A stretch of DNA of 64,000 nt from Mycobacterium nebraskense (lineage in GTDB: Bacteria; Actinomycetota; Actinomycetes; Mycobacteriales; Mycobacteriaceae), in the NCBI RefSeq assembly GCF_002102255.1, contig NZ_LQPH01000185.1, forward strand, positions 1-64,000. Reading direction: 5' to 3'. The notes beneath the pieces were generated by a model. It was not told the origin of the DNA, made no database searches, and saw nothing but the letters and a program-made list of their open reading frames with translations. The position numbers were made by a program, and so were the translations under genes. Each line of letters opens with the position of its first letter. Position 1 is the first letter of the stretch. Positions 35,170-43,659 of the stretch are shown here, in pieces.

Positions 35170-35197
35170 ATCCTACTGTAATTCTTACAGTAGACAA
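35170..35197 (-). promoter_or_regulatory. promoter and perfect 21-bp operator of the P450 operon
   Basis: On the minus strand, TTGTCT (35197-35192) and TAGGAT (35175-35170) are spaced 16 bases apart, a plausible -35/-10 pair. Between and overlapping them, at 35173-35193, is a perfect palindrome of arms CTACTGTAA and TTACAGTAG with TTC between. A repressor bound here would block RNA polymerase directly. This is the reference site for the shared motif. Confidence 0.75.
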
Positions 35198-35233
35198 TAT
35201 GGGCGGGCCGGAAGTTGCTCGCTTGGGACCGCC

Positions 35234-36076
35234 TCAGCGATCGGCGTGGGCTGAGCCGGAGTTGGTCAATTTCGCGGCGCGGGCCAACAGGCCGGCGTAT
35301 CCCGCGCCGAGCAGGCGGGGCAGCGCCGCCATCGCTCGCCCATCGGGACCGATCAGGATTCTGGCGCGGTTGCGTTCCGCGTCGCGGAGAATCAGCCGGG
35401 CCGCCTTCGTGGCAGAGGTGAGCGCCGCACGGTCGAACAGCTTGGCCGCAAGATCGGGGTCCTCGGCGCCCGCGGTGCGCATGTTGGTCCCGAAGTTGGT
35501 GCGCACGACACCCGGATGCACGCAGTGCACCGTCACGGGGCGGCGTTCGATGATCATCTCTTGGCGCAGCGCTTCCGTGAAGCCGCGCACCGCGAACTTC
35601 GAAGTGCTGTAGGCGCCTTGGTAGGGAATGGCGATGAGGCCGAAGGCGCTGGACAGGTTGACCAACCGCGCGGGGCGCTGGGCGGAACCCGATTGGAGGA
35701 GTTGTGGCAGAAAGGCTTTGGTGCCGTTGACCACGCCGCCGACGTTGATGCCGATCAGCCAGTCGTAGTCCTCCCAGGACATGTCCGCCACGCCGGCGAA
35801 GAGGTCTACGCCGGCATTGTTGAACACCATTGAGGCGGGCCCGTGTTCGCGGCGTGCGTCGTCGGCGAAGGCCAACACCGCCTCGCGGTCGGCCACGTCG
35901 ACCCGATACGTCGTGACATGCCCGGGAGGACAAGCCGCCTGGGTTTCCGCCAGACCGTTCGGGTCGATGTCGGACGCCGCCACATGCGCCCCGCCGCGGG
36001 TGAGCGCGAGGGTCAGTGCGCGACCGATGCCCGAGCCAGCGCCGGTGACCACGGCGACGCGGTTCCGGTATCTCAT
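35234..36076 (-). CDS. SDR family oxidoreductase
   Basis: A 280-residue SDR. VVTGAGSGIGRAL is the cofactor loop, FNNAGVDL follows, NLSSAFGL holds the Ser, and YSTSK carries Tyr and Lys. The C-terminal part is longer than FabG and resembles the mycobacterial SDRs that act on lipid alcohols. The frame is open to 36121, but ATG 36076 precedes the fold directly and starts 14 bases after the ligase stop. Last gene of the operon that begins with the KshA-like oxygenase. Confidence 0.84.
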   Translation of the reverse strand: MRYRNRVAVVTGAGSGIGRALTLALTRGGAHVAASDIDPNGLAETQAACPPGHVTTYRVDVADREAVLAFADDARREHGPASMVFNNAGVDLFAGVADMSWEDYDWLIGINVGGVVNGTKAFLPQLLQSGSAQRPARLVNLSSAFGLIAIPYQGAYSTSKFAVRGFTEALRQEMIIERRPVTVHCVHPGVVRTNFGTNMRTAGAEDPDLAAKLFDRAALTSATKAARLILRDAERNRARILIGPDGRAMAALPRLLGAGYAGLLARAAKLTNSGSAHADR

Positions 36077-36090
36077 GGACTCGTTGCCGG

Positions 36091-37743
36091 TCAGCCGTTC
36101 ACCGCCTGCTCGCGGGCCCACCGGTAGTCGGCCTTACCCGACGGGCTGCGCTCGATTGCCGCACGGAACGCGATCGCTTTGGGAAGTTTGTAGCGAGCCA
36201 ACGATTGGCCGGCGTGCGCGATCAGTTCCTCGGCGTCCGCGTGGGCGCCTTCGGCCAGCGCGACGACGGCCACGACCTCCTGGCCCCACCGTTCGCTGGG
36301 TCGTCCGGCGACCACGACGTCGGCCACCGCCGGGTGCGACGCGATGGCGGTCTCGACCTCCTCGACGAAGATCTTCTCGCCGCCCGAGTTGATCGTCACC
36401 GAATCGCGGCCCAGCAATTCGACGCTGCCATCGGCGTGGTGCCGTGCCCGGTCGCCGGGAATCGCATAACGCACCCCGTCGATGACGGGGAATGTCTTGG
36501 CGGTCTTGGCCGCATCGCCCTTGTAGCCCAGCGGAACATAACCGCGCTGCGCCAGCCAGCCCATTCCGTCGTGACCCGGTTCCAGGATGGTGGCCAGATC
36601 CTCGGCCGCCACGAACGTGTCCGGTCCCGCGTTGAAGGTGCCGGTCGACACCGCCCCCGACGTCGACATGTGGTGCATCTGCGCGCCGGTCTCCGAGGAT
36701 CCGACACCGTCGACGACGACGGCGTTGGGCAGCACTTCGATCAAACGCTGCTTGACGAACGGGGTGAGCAACGCGCCTCCGTTGGCGACCACGGCCAACG
36801 ACGACACGTCCGCGATCCCTTTCTCGATGGCGGCGACCAACGGACGGGCCATCGCATCACCGACCACCGTCACCACGGTCACGCGCTCGCGTTCGATGGT
36901 TCGGACGACCTCCTCGGCGTCCAAACGATCGACGACCGACGGGAAGACGACGGATTGGCCGGTCGTGATCGCCGTCATCACACTCCACTGGGCAGCGCCG
37001 TGCATCAGTGGCGGCAGGATCATCAGCTTGGTGCCGGGACCCGCGGCCACCCCCGCCGCGATCTCCTCGACGGATCCGAACGGCTCACCGGTCATCAGGT
37101 TGCGCCCGCCGAAGGACGTCATGAAGATGTCGTGCTGGCGCCACAGCACGCCTTTCGGCATTCCCGTCGTGCCGCCCGTGTACAGGACGTACAGGTCGTC
37201 GGGGGAATGCTGCACCTGCGGGGGCTCCGGCGCGAAGGACGCGATGGCGCGCTCGTAATCCACTGCGCCGTAGATCAACTCGTTGCCCGAGTCATCGGCG
37301 ATCTGAATCAGCACCCGCAGCTGGGGAAGGTCCGGAAGAATTTCGGCCACCCGCGGCGCGAACGCGGCGTGGTAGATCAGCGCGGTTGCCCCCGAATCCG
37401 CCAACAGGTACTGCAGCTCGCTTTTGACGTAGCGGAAGTTGACGTTGAACGGGGCGACTCGAGCCTGGAACGCGCCCAGTAATCCCTCGACGAATTCATT
37501 CCCGTTGTATGCGTAGATGCCGAGCAGGTCCTGACCCACCTCATGGCCGGGCAGCGCGGAACGTTCGGTGTGGCAGCCCAGCCCGCGGGAACGCAGGTAC
37601 GCGGCGAGGCGGTACGACCGTTCGACCACCTGTTCATAGCTGTAACGCCGTCCGCCCTGGATCAGCAGCTCCCGATCGGGGATCGCGGCCGCGACGGCTG
37701 CCGCGACGGCGGGTACCGTGAATTGTGTTGCGGTGTCGGACAT
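36091..37743 (-). CDS. acyl-CoA synthetase / AMP-dependent ligase
   Basis: A 550-residue ANL enzyme. YTGGTTGMPKGVLWRQHD is the ATP loop, GSSETGAQMH the A5 region, and SPSGKADYRWAREQ carries the catalytic Lys. A paralogue of the ligase at 23809-25434. It activates a carboxylic acid released by the upstream oxidation steps. ATG 37743 is preceded by GAGAGG; the longer frame to 37755 has no site. It begins 8 bases after the hotdog gene. Confidence 0.9.
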   Translation of the reverse strand: MSDTATQFTVPAVAAAVAAAIPDRELLIQGGRRYSYEQVVERSYRLAAYLRSRGLGCHTERSALPGHEVGQDLLGIYAYNGNEFVEGLLGAFQARVAPFNVNFRYVKSELQYLLADSGATALIYHAAFAPRVAEILPDLPQLRVLIQIADDSGNELIYGAVDYERAIASFAPEPPQVQHSPDDLYVLYTGGTTGMPKGVLWRQHDIFMTSFGGRNLMTGEPFGSVEEIAAGVAAGPGTKLMILPPLMHGAAQWSVMTAITTGQSVVFPSVVDRLDAEEVVRTIERERVTVVTVVGDAMARPLVAAIEKGIADVSSLAVVANGGALLTPFVKQRLIEVLPNAVVVDGVGSSETGAQMHHMSTSGAVSTGTFNAGPDTFVAAEDLATILEPGHDGMGWLAQRGYVPLGYKGDAAKTAKTFPVIDGVRYAIPGDRARHHADGSVELLGRDSVTINSGGEKIFVEEVETAIASHPAVADVVVAGRPSERWGQEVVAVVALAEGAHADAEELIAHAGQSLARYKLPKAIAFRAAIERSPSGKADYRWAREQAVNG

Positions 37744-37751
37744 TAGGCCTC

Positions 37752-38372
37752 TCAAGGCTGGTGGGGGAGCAGTCGGACCATCAGGCCGTTGGCTTCGGTG
37801 AGCAGCGTGCCGTCAGCGGCCGTCATCGTAGCCGAGATGAAAATCTTCCTGCCGTCGATATCGGTGATGCTGCCGTGGGCGGTCAACGCCTCGTCGATCG
37901 GGGTGATGTTTCGGTAGTCGACATGCAGGTATGCGGTGCGGGTGGGCGGCGTGCCGGCTGTGGAGACGACCATCCCGAACAGCCAGTCGTAGAACAGGGG
38001 GATCATGCCGCCGTGCACGGCGTTGTTTCCACCCACATGGGATCGGGTGAAGTGGCCTTTCATCGTGACGCCGCTCGGACCGGATTCGGTGACGGTCCAC
38101 GGCGGCAGCAGGGGATGACCCAGGCCGGGCAATTCGACGACGCGGCCGGCGGGCGCCATGCCTTCGGGCACCTGATGGCCGTCCAGCAAGGCGCAGGCTT
38201 CTTCGACGTGCCAGGCCGCGGTGGTCCACGCCGAGCTGTCCGGATTGCTGGCGACGGTCAGATCCTGCAGGCGGCGCATCGCGTCGACGAACCCGCCCAG
38301 GCCGGGCGGCGCGTGCTCGGCCGGCTTGATCTCGGGGAACCCGCCGCGAACCCCGGGTGCGGTCTCGGTCAT
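37752..38372 (-). CDS. PaaI-type hotdog-fold thioesterase
   Basis: A 206-residue protein with the hotdog domain at about 90-200. GGNNAVHGGMIPLFYDWLFG is the HGG motif and central helix, and AYLHVDYRNITPIDEALTA the following strands. Its ATG overlaps the isochorismatase-fold stop (ATGA). It is related in plan to the thioesterase at 16616 but diverged. Acyl-CoA hydrolysis or CoA release in the pathway is the likely role. Confidence 0.8.
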   Translation of the reverse strand: MTETAPGVRGGFPEIKPAEHAPPGLGGFVDAMRRLQDLTVASNPDSSAWTTAAWHVEEACALLDGHQVPEGMAPAGRVVELPGLGHPLLPPWTVTESGPSGVTMKGHFTRSHVGGNNAVHGGMIPLFYDWLFGMVVSTAGTPPTRTAYLHVDYRNITPIDEALTAHGSITDIDGRKIFISATMTAADGTLLTEANGLMVRLLPHQP

Positions 38373-38989
38373 CGCCGCGCCCAGGTCTGGAGCAGCTCGT
38401 CGGTGGTGGTGATGGTCGCGAGGAGCGACAGGGTGTTGGCGATGATGGCCTCTCCGTATTCGGTGGGTATGCCGGCGACGGCGTCGCGGGGCACGATGAC
38501 GCGGTAGGCGGCATTGACGGCGTCCATGACGACGTTGGGGATGGCGATGTTCAGCGACACCCCGACGACGACAATGGTGGAGACTCCCAGGTTGCGCAGT
38601 ATCGCATCCAGATCCGTGCCTCCCATCGGCCCGACGCCGTGCCAGCGGCTCAGCACCAGATCGCCTGGCTCCGGACCCAATTCGGGCAGCACGGCCGCCC
38701 CGGGCGTGCCCGGGGTGATGTCGACTTGACCGTGCCCCATGGCGAAGATCTTGGCGTTGTGGTTGGAGCCGAGCCCGTCGGGCCGTCGCTGCACCAAGCA
38801 ATGCACGACACGTACCCCGGCCGCCCGGGCCGCCGGCAGCAGCCGCACGATATTGGGCAGTGCAACCCGACGTGCCTCCTCGGCGAGCATTGCCAGCCCG
38901 GCGTTCGGGCCGACGACCGCCCCCTGGCACTCCTGCGTGACGATCGCGGTGTGCTCGGGCGCCGCGATTTTCCCAAGTTCCGGTGTCAT
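38369..38989 (-). CDS. isochorismatase-fold protein with altered catalytic triad
   Basis: A 206-residue cysteine-hydrolase-superfamily protein. The family Asp, Lys and Cys align with Glu20 (TQECQ), Arg115 (LVLSRWHG) and Ala149 (SLNIAIPN). The cysteine hydrolase triad is therefore lost. Cys-independent isochorismatases exist in this fold, so it may still catalyse acid-base chemistry such as enol ether hydrolysis, or it may bind without turnover. It overlaps both neighbours and is translationally coupled to the KshA-like oxygenase. Confidence 0.75.
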   Translation of the reverse strand: MTPELGKIAAPEHTAIVTQECQGAVVGPNAGLAMLAEEARRVALPNIVRLLPAARAAGVRVVHCLVQRRPDGLGSNHNAKIFAMGHGQVDITPGTPGAAVLPELGPEPGDLVLSRWHGVGPMGGTDLDAILRNLGVSTIVVVGVSLNIAIPNVVMDAVNAAYRVIVPRDAVAGIPTEYGEAIIANTLSLLATITTTDELLQTWARR

Positions 38990-39996
38990 GCCGACGCGAA
39001 CGCTTCCGGCGGCACGTCATAGAACTGCGTCGCCCACTTCCGCAGCGCCATATACCCTTTCGCGTCGACCTTGGAGAGCGCCGGATGTTCCACGTATTTC
39101 TGGTAGCGCCAGATTTGCAGATCGTCGAACACGGTGGACAGGAATTGCTTTTCGATCAGGTCGCGCAGCTTGCCTTGCGGGACGTCGGAGTCATCCCCAG
39201 GGAGCCGCGGCCACCAGATCGAGTAGAACAGGTCCGAACACTCGTCGTCGACTGGCGTGCAGGTGAAAATCAGCCGATGGTTCTGTGCCCCCTCGAAGAC
39301 GCTGATCGCTCCACCCAGGCCGAACAGGTGGCTGTGGAACCGCAGCGCGAGATCCTCGGGGTTGTCGCTGCGTGCGTCCGGCCACCCCGCGACAAACTGC
39401 CACTCGTGGTCGACGATCTTCCAGTCCAGCACCCGCGGCGTCACCGTGGCGTGGTGCACGTATTCGAAATGTGCGCTGTCGGGAGCGTTCTCCGCGACGA
39501 TCTGCGGATGCACCGGTTCGCGCTCGGCGCGCCGGGAGAACTCCGGATACGCGCGGTAATAGGCCGCCGGGTCGGTTTCGAATTGCGGAAATTTCCGGAA
39601 GATGTCCGGCATCTCCCACTGCGGCTCCTTGCCGTCCGGCTGATGCCAGATGAACACGCAGTCGTACTGCTCACGTACCGGGTACACCCGGAGTCGCAGC
39701 GCGCGGTTGGGCCGGTCGGGTTGGTAGGGGATGTACCGGTTGGTGCCGTCCGGGCCCCAGCGCCAGCCATGGAAGGGGCACTCGACACAATCGCCTAGCA
39801 CCTTGCCCCCGTGGCCGATGTGCGCGCCGAGGTGTTTGCAGTGCGCTTCGAGAACATGTAGTTCACCGGACTCGTCGCGGTAGGCCACCAGATCCTCGCC
39901 GAAGTACTTCAGCGGCCGCACCTCACCGACGGGAAACTCGGGAGACCACCCGACCATGAACCACCCGGTGACCTTCCAGGTGAATGGCACTTTCAC
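38986..39996 (-). CDS. KshA-like Rieske non-haem iron oxygenase
   Basis: A 336-residue oxygenase alpha subunit. CKH and CPFHGWRW form the CxH-CxxH Rieske cluster at about residues 53-77. PDSAHFEYVHH supplies the Asp-His-His mononuclear iron site. The C-terminal LQIWRYQKYVEHP and KWATQFYDV resemble 3-ketosteroid 9-alpha-hydroxylase (KshA). No KshB-type reductase is in the window. GTG 39996 has GGAGG 7 bases upstream. First gene of the minus-strand operon to 35234. It is the best hint of a polycyclic, steroid-like substrate. Confidence 0.85.
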   Translation of the reverse strand: MKVPFTWKVTGWFMVGWSPEFPVGEVRPLKYFGEDLVAYRDESGELHVLEAHCKHLGAHIGHGGKVLGDCVECPFHGWRWGPDGTNRYIPYQPDRPNRALRLRVYPVREQYDCVFIWHQPDGKEPQWEMPDIFRKFPQFETDPAAYYRAYPEFSRRAEREPVHPQIVAENAPDSAHFEYVHHATVTPRVLDWKIVDHEWQFVAGWPDARSDNPEDLALRFHSHLFGLGGAISVFEGAQNHRLIFTCTPVDDECSDLFYSIWWPRLPGDDSDVPQGKLRDLIEKQFLSTVFDDLQIWRYQKYVEHPALSKVDAKGYMALRKWATQFYDVPPEAFASA

Positions 39997-40017
39997 GCCG
40001 AAGCCTCCGATTGCCTG

Positions 40018-40038
40018 ATACTAAGTCCGTTACAGTAT
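40018..40038. promoter_or_regulatory. 21-bp operator, Rieske/SnoaL divergent promoter
   Basis: Left arm ATACTAAGT and right arm TTACAGTAT around CCG. The right arm matches the perfect site at 8 of 9 positions, with 12/18 overall. Outer ATACT/AGTAT are perfectly inverted over the same 21-bp length. It lies midway between the KshA-like and SnoaL starts. Confidence 0.5.
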
Positions 40039-40077
40039 AGATTTCAGCAGTCCGGCCCGTGCACGGCAAGGAGCGAA

Positions 40078-40542
40078 ATGACAGAGGCGGCTGACGAGCT
40101 GGAAGCGATCCGGCAATTGAAGGCGCGCTCCTGCCGATTCCTGGACACCGAGGACGTCGAGTCCTGGCGCGGTGTGTTCGCCGCGGATGTGGTGGTCACC
40201 CTGGACATGGCGGTGTCCACCGGGGGCACCGACCCGCAGACGGCGCCGGGCCCGGTAGGGCCAGAAGATCGAGACAACTTCGTGCCGTTGGTGATGGGCG
40301 GGCTCGAGACCGTCGCGACGATGCACCACTGTCACACCCGGGAGATCACGCTGACCTCGCCCAAGACCGCGACCGGGATCTGTGCGATGGAAGATCTGCT
40401 GATGTTCGGGGATGGCCGCGAGTTGCACTGCGCCGGTCATTGCCACGAGACCGACGAGAAGCGCGATGGCTCGTGGCGGATCAAGGCCCTGCATCTGACC
40501 CGAACCATCCTGAAGATGAGTGGTGGCCATGGTGGACGCTGA
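40078..40542 (+). CDS. SnoaL-like (NTF2-fold) protein
   Basis: A 154-residue NTF2-fold protein of the SnoaL_4 type. The N-terminal helix LEAIRQLKARSCRFLDTEDV is followed by FAADVVVTLDM, the HHCHTREI strand with His residues in the pocket, and WRIKALHLTRTIL. Such proteins act as dehydratases, isomerases or cyclases on ring compounds. AAGGAG lies 6 bases before the ATG. First gene of the operon to 44699. The end overlaps the monooxygenase start by 14 bases. Confidence 0.8.
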   Translation: MTEAADELEAIRQLKARSCRFLDTEDVESWRGVFAADVVVTLDMAVSTGGTDPQTAPGPVGPEDRDNFVPLVMGGLETVATMHHCHTREITLTSPKTATGICAMEDLLMFGDGRELHCAGHCHETDEKRDGSWRIKALHLTRTILKMSGGHGGR

Positions 40543-42151
40543 CACTCGCTTCGACGTGATCGTCGTCGGTGCGGGTTTCTCCGGGCTGTACATGCTGCAT
40601 CGGCTGCGGCAGTTGGGCATCCGGGCCCGCGTCCTGGAGATGGCCGAAAACGTCGGCGGCACCTGGTTGTACAATCGCTATCCGGGCGCCCGGTGCGACA
40701 TCGAGAGCATCGAATACTCGTACAGCTTCTCCGATGAGATTCAGCAGGAATGGGTTTGGACCGAATCGATGCCGGCCCAGCCGGAGATCGAGGCTTACCT
40801 CAACTTCGTCGCCGACCTGCTCGATCTTCGCCGCGACATCCGATTCGACACCAAGGTCGTCGCGATGGCCTTCGACGAGGACGCCGGCGAGTGGATGCTG
40901 CGGACCGAGGACGGCGAAACATTCCGGGCCCCGTTCGTGGTCGCCGCCTCCGGCATCCTGTCGGTGCCGCTGAAACCCGACCTCCCCGGCATGGAGACCT
41001 TCGCCGGGACATCGCTGTACACCAGCCACTGGCCCAAGGAAGGCTTCGACCTGACCGGCAAGCGGGTTGGCGTCATCGGAACCGGTTCCACGGGCGTTCA
41101 GCTCGTTCCCGTCGTCGCCCGGGAAGCGCTGCAGCTCTGCGTGTTCCAGCGTTCACCGGCGTACACCTTGCCCTGGCGCGTGCACCGGTTCGAGGCCGGC
41201 GAGCTGGACGAGATGAAGGCCCGCTACGACGAAATCCGCGCCGCCCAGCGGGCTCACCCGATCGGGGCGGCGCGGCTGAGCGCGTTCTCGGTGCTACTGG
41301 AAATGCTGGGCAGGCCACCGATCAAGTCGTCGACGCGCGAAGAGCAATTGCGCGCCATCGAGGAGCACGGCGTGATGGGTGCCCTCAACTGGGGCGACAT
41401 CTTCTTCGACATCGAAGCGAATCGGATGGCCGCCAAGCTGTACGGCGAGGCGGTGGCCCGCATCGTCAAGGACCCGGAAACCGCGGCCTCGCTGGTGCCC
41501 GTCCATCCGTTCGCATGCAAGCGGCCCATCATCGACCAGGGCTACTACGAGACGTTCAACCGGGACAACGTCACGCTCGTCGACCTGCGTAAGTCGCCGA
41601 TCCAGGCGGTGACCCCGAGTGGCATCCGTACCGAGGACGACTCCTTCGAACTGGACGTTATCGTCTACGCCACGGGATTCGACGCCATGACCGGGGCGCT
41701 CAGCCGCATCGACATTCGCGGCCGCGACGGGATGTCGCTCGGAGAGTTCTGGGCGAGCGAGGGCCCGCTGTCCTATCTTGGGTTGGCGGTCGCCGGCTTC
41801 CCGAACCTCTTCACCATCCAGGGCCCGGGCAGTCCCAGCGCCGCCACGAACTTCGTCGCCGCGCTAGAACAGCATGTGGAGTGGATCGGTGATTGCATCG
41901 CACACCTGCGCGCCCGTGGCATCCGCACGATCGAGGCGTTGGCCACCGCGCAGCAGGAGTGGATCGACCACGCCACCGCACTCGTTGCGCCGACGGTGCT
42001 GGTCCATCCTTCCTGCAATTCCTGGTACAACGGTGGCAATGTGCCCGGAAAGAAGCGGATGTACATGGGTTACACCGGCGGAATCCCCGAATATCGGCGC
42101 CGCTGTGACGAAATCGCGGCCGGCGGATACACCGGTTTCAAGCTGGCGTAG
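40529..42151 (+). CDS. flavin-containing (Baeyer-Villiger-type) monooxygenase
   Basis: A 540-residue type I BVMO-like enzyme. VVGAGFSGLY is the FAD loop (residues 13-21), GGTWLYNRYPGARCD the conserved middle, and GVIGTGSTGVQ the NADPH loop. The BVMO fingerprint is FAGTSLYTSHWP at 158-169, with Tyr where the consensus has His. It would insert oxygen next to a ketone, giving an ester or lactone. The next gene, an alpha/beta hydrolase, could open that product. GTG 40520 is an alternative start; the ATG at 40529 is preferred. Confidence 0.88.
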   Translation: MVDADTRFDVIVVGAGFSGLYMLHRLRQLGIRARVLEMAENVGGTWLYNRYPGARCDIESIEYSYSFSDEIQQEWVWTESMPAQPEIEAYLNFVADLLDLRRDIRFDTKVVAMAFDEDAGEWMLRTEDGETFRAPFVVAASGILSVPLKPDLPGMETFAGTSLYTSHWPKEGFDLTGKRVGVIGTGSTGVQLVPVVAREALQLCVFQRSPAYTLPWRVHRFEAGELDEMKARYDEIRAAQRAHPIGAARLSAFSVLLEMLGRPPIKSSTREEQLRAIEEHGVMGALNWGDIFFDIEANRMAAKLYGEAVARIVKDPETAASLVPVHPFACKRPIIDQGYYETFNRDNVTLVDLRKSPIQAVTPSGIRTEDDSFELDVIVYATGFDAMTGALSRIDIRGRDGMSLGEFWASEGPLSYLGLAVAGFPNLFTIQGPGSPSAATNFVAALEQHVEWIGDCIAHLRARGIRTIEALATAQQEWIDHATALVAPTVLVHPSCNSWYNGGNVPGKKRMYMGYTGGIPEYRRRCDEIAAGGYTGFKLA

Positions 42152-42160
42152 GTGAGCGGC

Positions 42161-43279
42161 ATGTCGAAGGTGACGCGCGGGCTGGGTCTGGTCAGGGAGG
42201 CGACCCGCGAGCTGGGCATGTTGCTGCCCCGCACGGTGGCGGGCCTCAACCAGTCGACCGGCTGGGCGCCGGCGTCGCCGCGCGGCGCGCGGCAGTTCGG
42301 CGAGGTGCTGCTCGACGAGCTTGTGCTGAGCGGATTTTCGCTGCTCGGTGGCAGCCCCGCGGCCATCCGGCCACTGGATGGGTGCACCGGCGCCGCCGAA
42401 GAATTGTCCGCCCTGGGCATCGACCGTGCGCACGCGGACCCGATGCCCCTGCGGCCGACCTCGGTGCGGCGGCGGCGAATTGGCAACCTCGCGTATGAGC
42501 GAATGGCGTTCGAGCACGACCCGGCGTTGCCGAAAACGCTGGAAGCCGAGGGCCTGGGTGGACCGGCGAGGGCGGTGGTACACCTGTGCCGCCACGATGA
42601 CGGCCCGAGGCCATGGCTCATCTGGGTGCACGGCGCCGGTCAGGGCGGCACCGAAGACCTGCTGCTGAGTCGGATCGGTCGGATACATCACCAGCTTGGA
42701 TTCAACGTCGCGCTGCCGGTGCAGCCCGGTCACGGCTGCCGGCGCCGCGAATTGCCCGCCTACCCCGACATGGACCCCTTGGGCAACGTCGCCGGCATGA
42801 TGCGCGCGGTGTCGGAGATCCGCGCAGTGGTGCGCTGGGCGCAACCGCAGGCCACTGCTGTTGTGGTGGCGGGGATTTCGATGGGGACCCCGGTGGCCGC
42901 GCTGGTTTCGCACCTGGAGAGGCAGATCGATGCGGTCGCGCTGTATACGCCGATCCTGGGACTCAACGCGATGATCGCCCGGCACCTGGGGCGCTGGGGA
43001 TCGTCCCGGGACGGATTCCGGGACCTGTTGGCGTCTCCGGAGGTGGCGAAACTGACCTCGGTGATCGATCCGCTGCGGGTGGATCCCGCGCCGCCGCCGG
43101 AACGCCGGCTCATCGTCGGCGCCTGGCACGACCGGATGGCGATGCGGGAGCCCGCTGTTGCGTTGCAGGAGCGCTGGGGTGGCGAGCTGTACTGGTATGA
43201 CGGCAGCCACGTCGGGCACATATTCTCGCGTCGGGTGCAGCGGGTGACCGACCGATTCCTGCGCACTGTGGCCGGCTGA
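42161..43279 (+). CDS. alpha/beta hydrolase
   Basis: A 372-residue serine hydrolase. WLIWVHGAGQGG is the oxyanion loop, AGISMGTP the nucleophile elbow with Ser, GAWHDRMAM the likely Asp, and GSHVGHIFS the His. The first 100 or so residues form an additional N-terminal region. Directly after the BVMO-type gene it is a natural candidate for ester, lactone or C-C bond hydrolysis. A GTG at 42152 in the same frame is an alternative start. The stop overlaps the next SnoaL start (TGATG). Confidence 0.82.
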   Translation: MSKVTRGLGLVREATRELGMLLPRTVAGLNQSTGWAPASPRGARQFGEVLLDELVLSGFSLLGGSPAAIRPLDGCTGAAEELSALGIDRAHADPMPLRPTSVRRRRIGNLAYERMAFEHDPALPKTLEAEGLGGPARAVVHLCRHDDGPRPWLIWVHGAGQGGTEDLLLSRIGRIHHQLGFNVALPVQPGHGCRRRELPAYPDMDPLGNVAGMMRAVSEIRAVVRWAQPQATAVVVAGISMGTPVAALVSHLERQIDAVALYTPILGLNAMIARHLGRWGSSRDGFRDLLASPEVAKLTSVIDPLRVDPAPPPERRLIVGAWHDRMAMREPAVALQERWGGELYWYDGSHVGHIFSRRVQRVTDRFLRTVAG

Positions 43280-43659
43280 TGGCGGCCACGCGCACGGCCC
43301 GTGAGGTGGTCGAGCTCTACAACCTCGTCGTCTGGAACGAGCACAACCTGACCCTGGCCGAGGAGCTGTTCGCCGACACCGTAATTCGGCACGAGGTGGG
43401 CGAGGCGCACACCCTCACCCGCGAACAGGCCGTCAGCCGAGTCAAGGACGTCTGGGCGATGTTCGACAAGCTGCGCTTCGATCTGAACATCGTCGCCTCC
43501 GGGGACGACGGCGAGCACGTCGCAATCGTCTACGACTCGTCGATGACCACCAAGGACGGCACCGAAACCAACGTCGCCAGCATCGAGGTGTTCCGCGTCG
43601 TCGACGGGAAGATCACCGAAGTCTGGAATTGCGGCTACAAGCAAGGAGTTTGGAGTTGA
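43279..43659 (+). CDS. SnoaL-like (NTF2-fold) protein
   Basis: A 126-residue SnoaL_2-type protein. VVELYNLVVWNEHNLTLAEE and TVIRHEVGEAHTLTREQA at the N-terminus are typical, with IEVFRVVDGKITEVWN at the end. Likely roles are isomerisation, hydration or lactone chemistry on a polar ring-opened intermediate. Distinct from the SnoaL-like protein at 40078. The start shares a base with the hydrolase stop, and the stop overlaps the TTG start of the F420 enzyme. Confidence 0.8.
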   Translation: MAATRTAREVVELYNLVVWNEHNLTLAEELFADTVIRHEVGEAHTLTREQAVSRVKDVWAMFDKLRFDLNIVASGDDGEHVAIVYDSSMTTKDGTETNVASIEVFRVVDGKITEVWNCGYKQGVWS

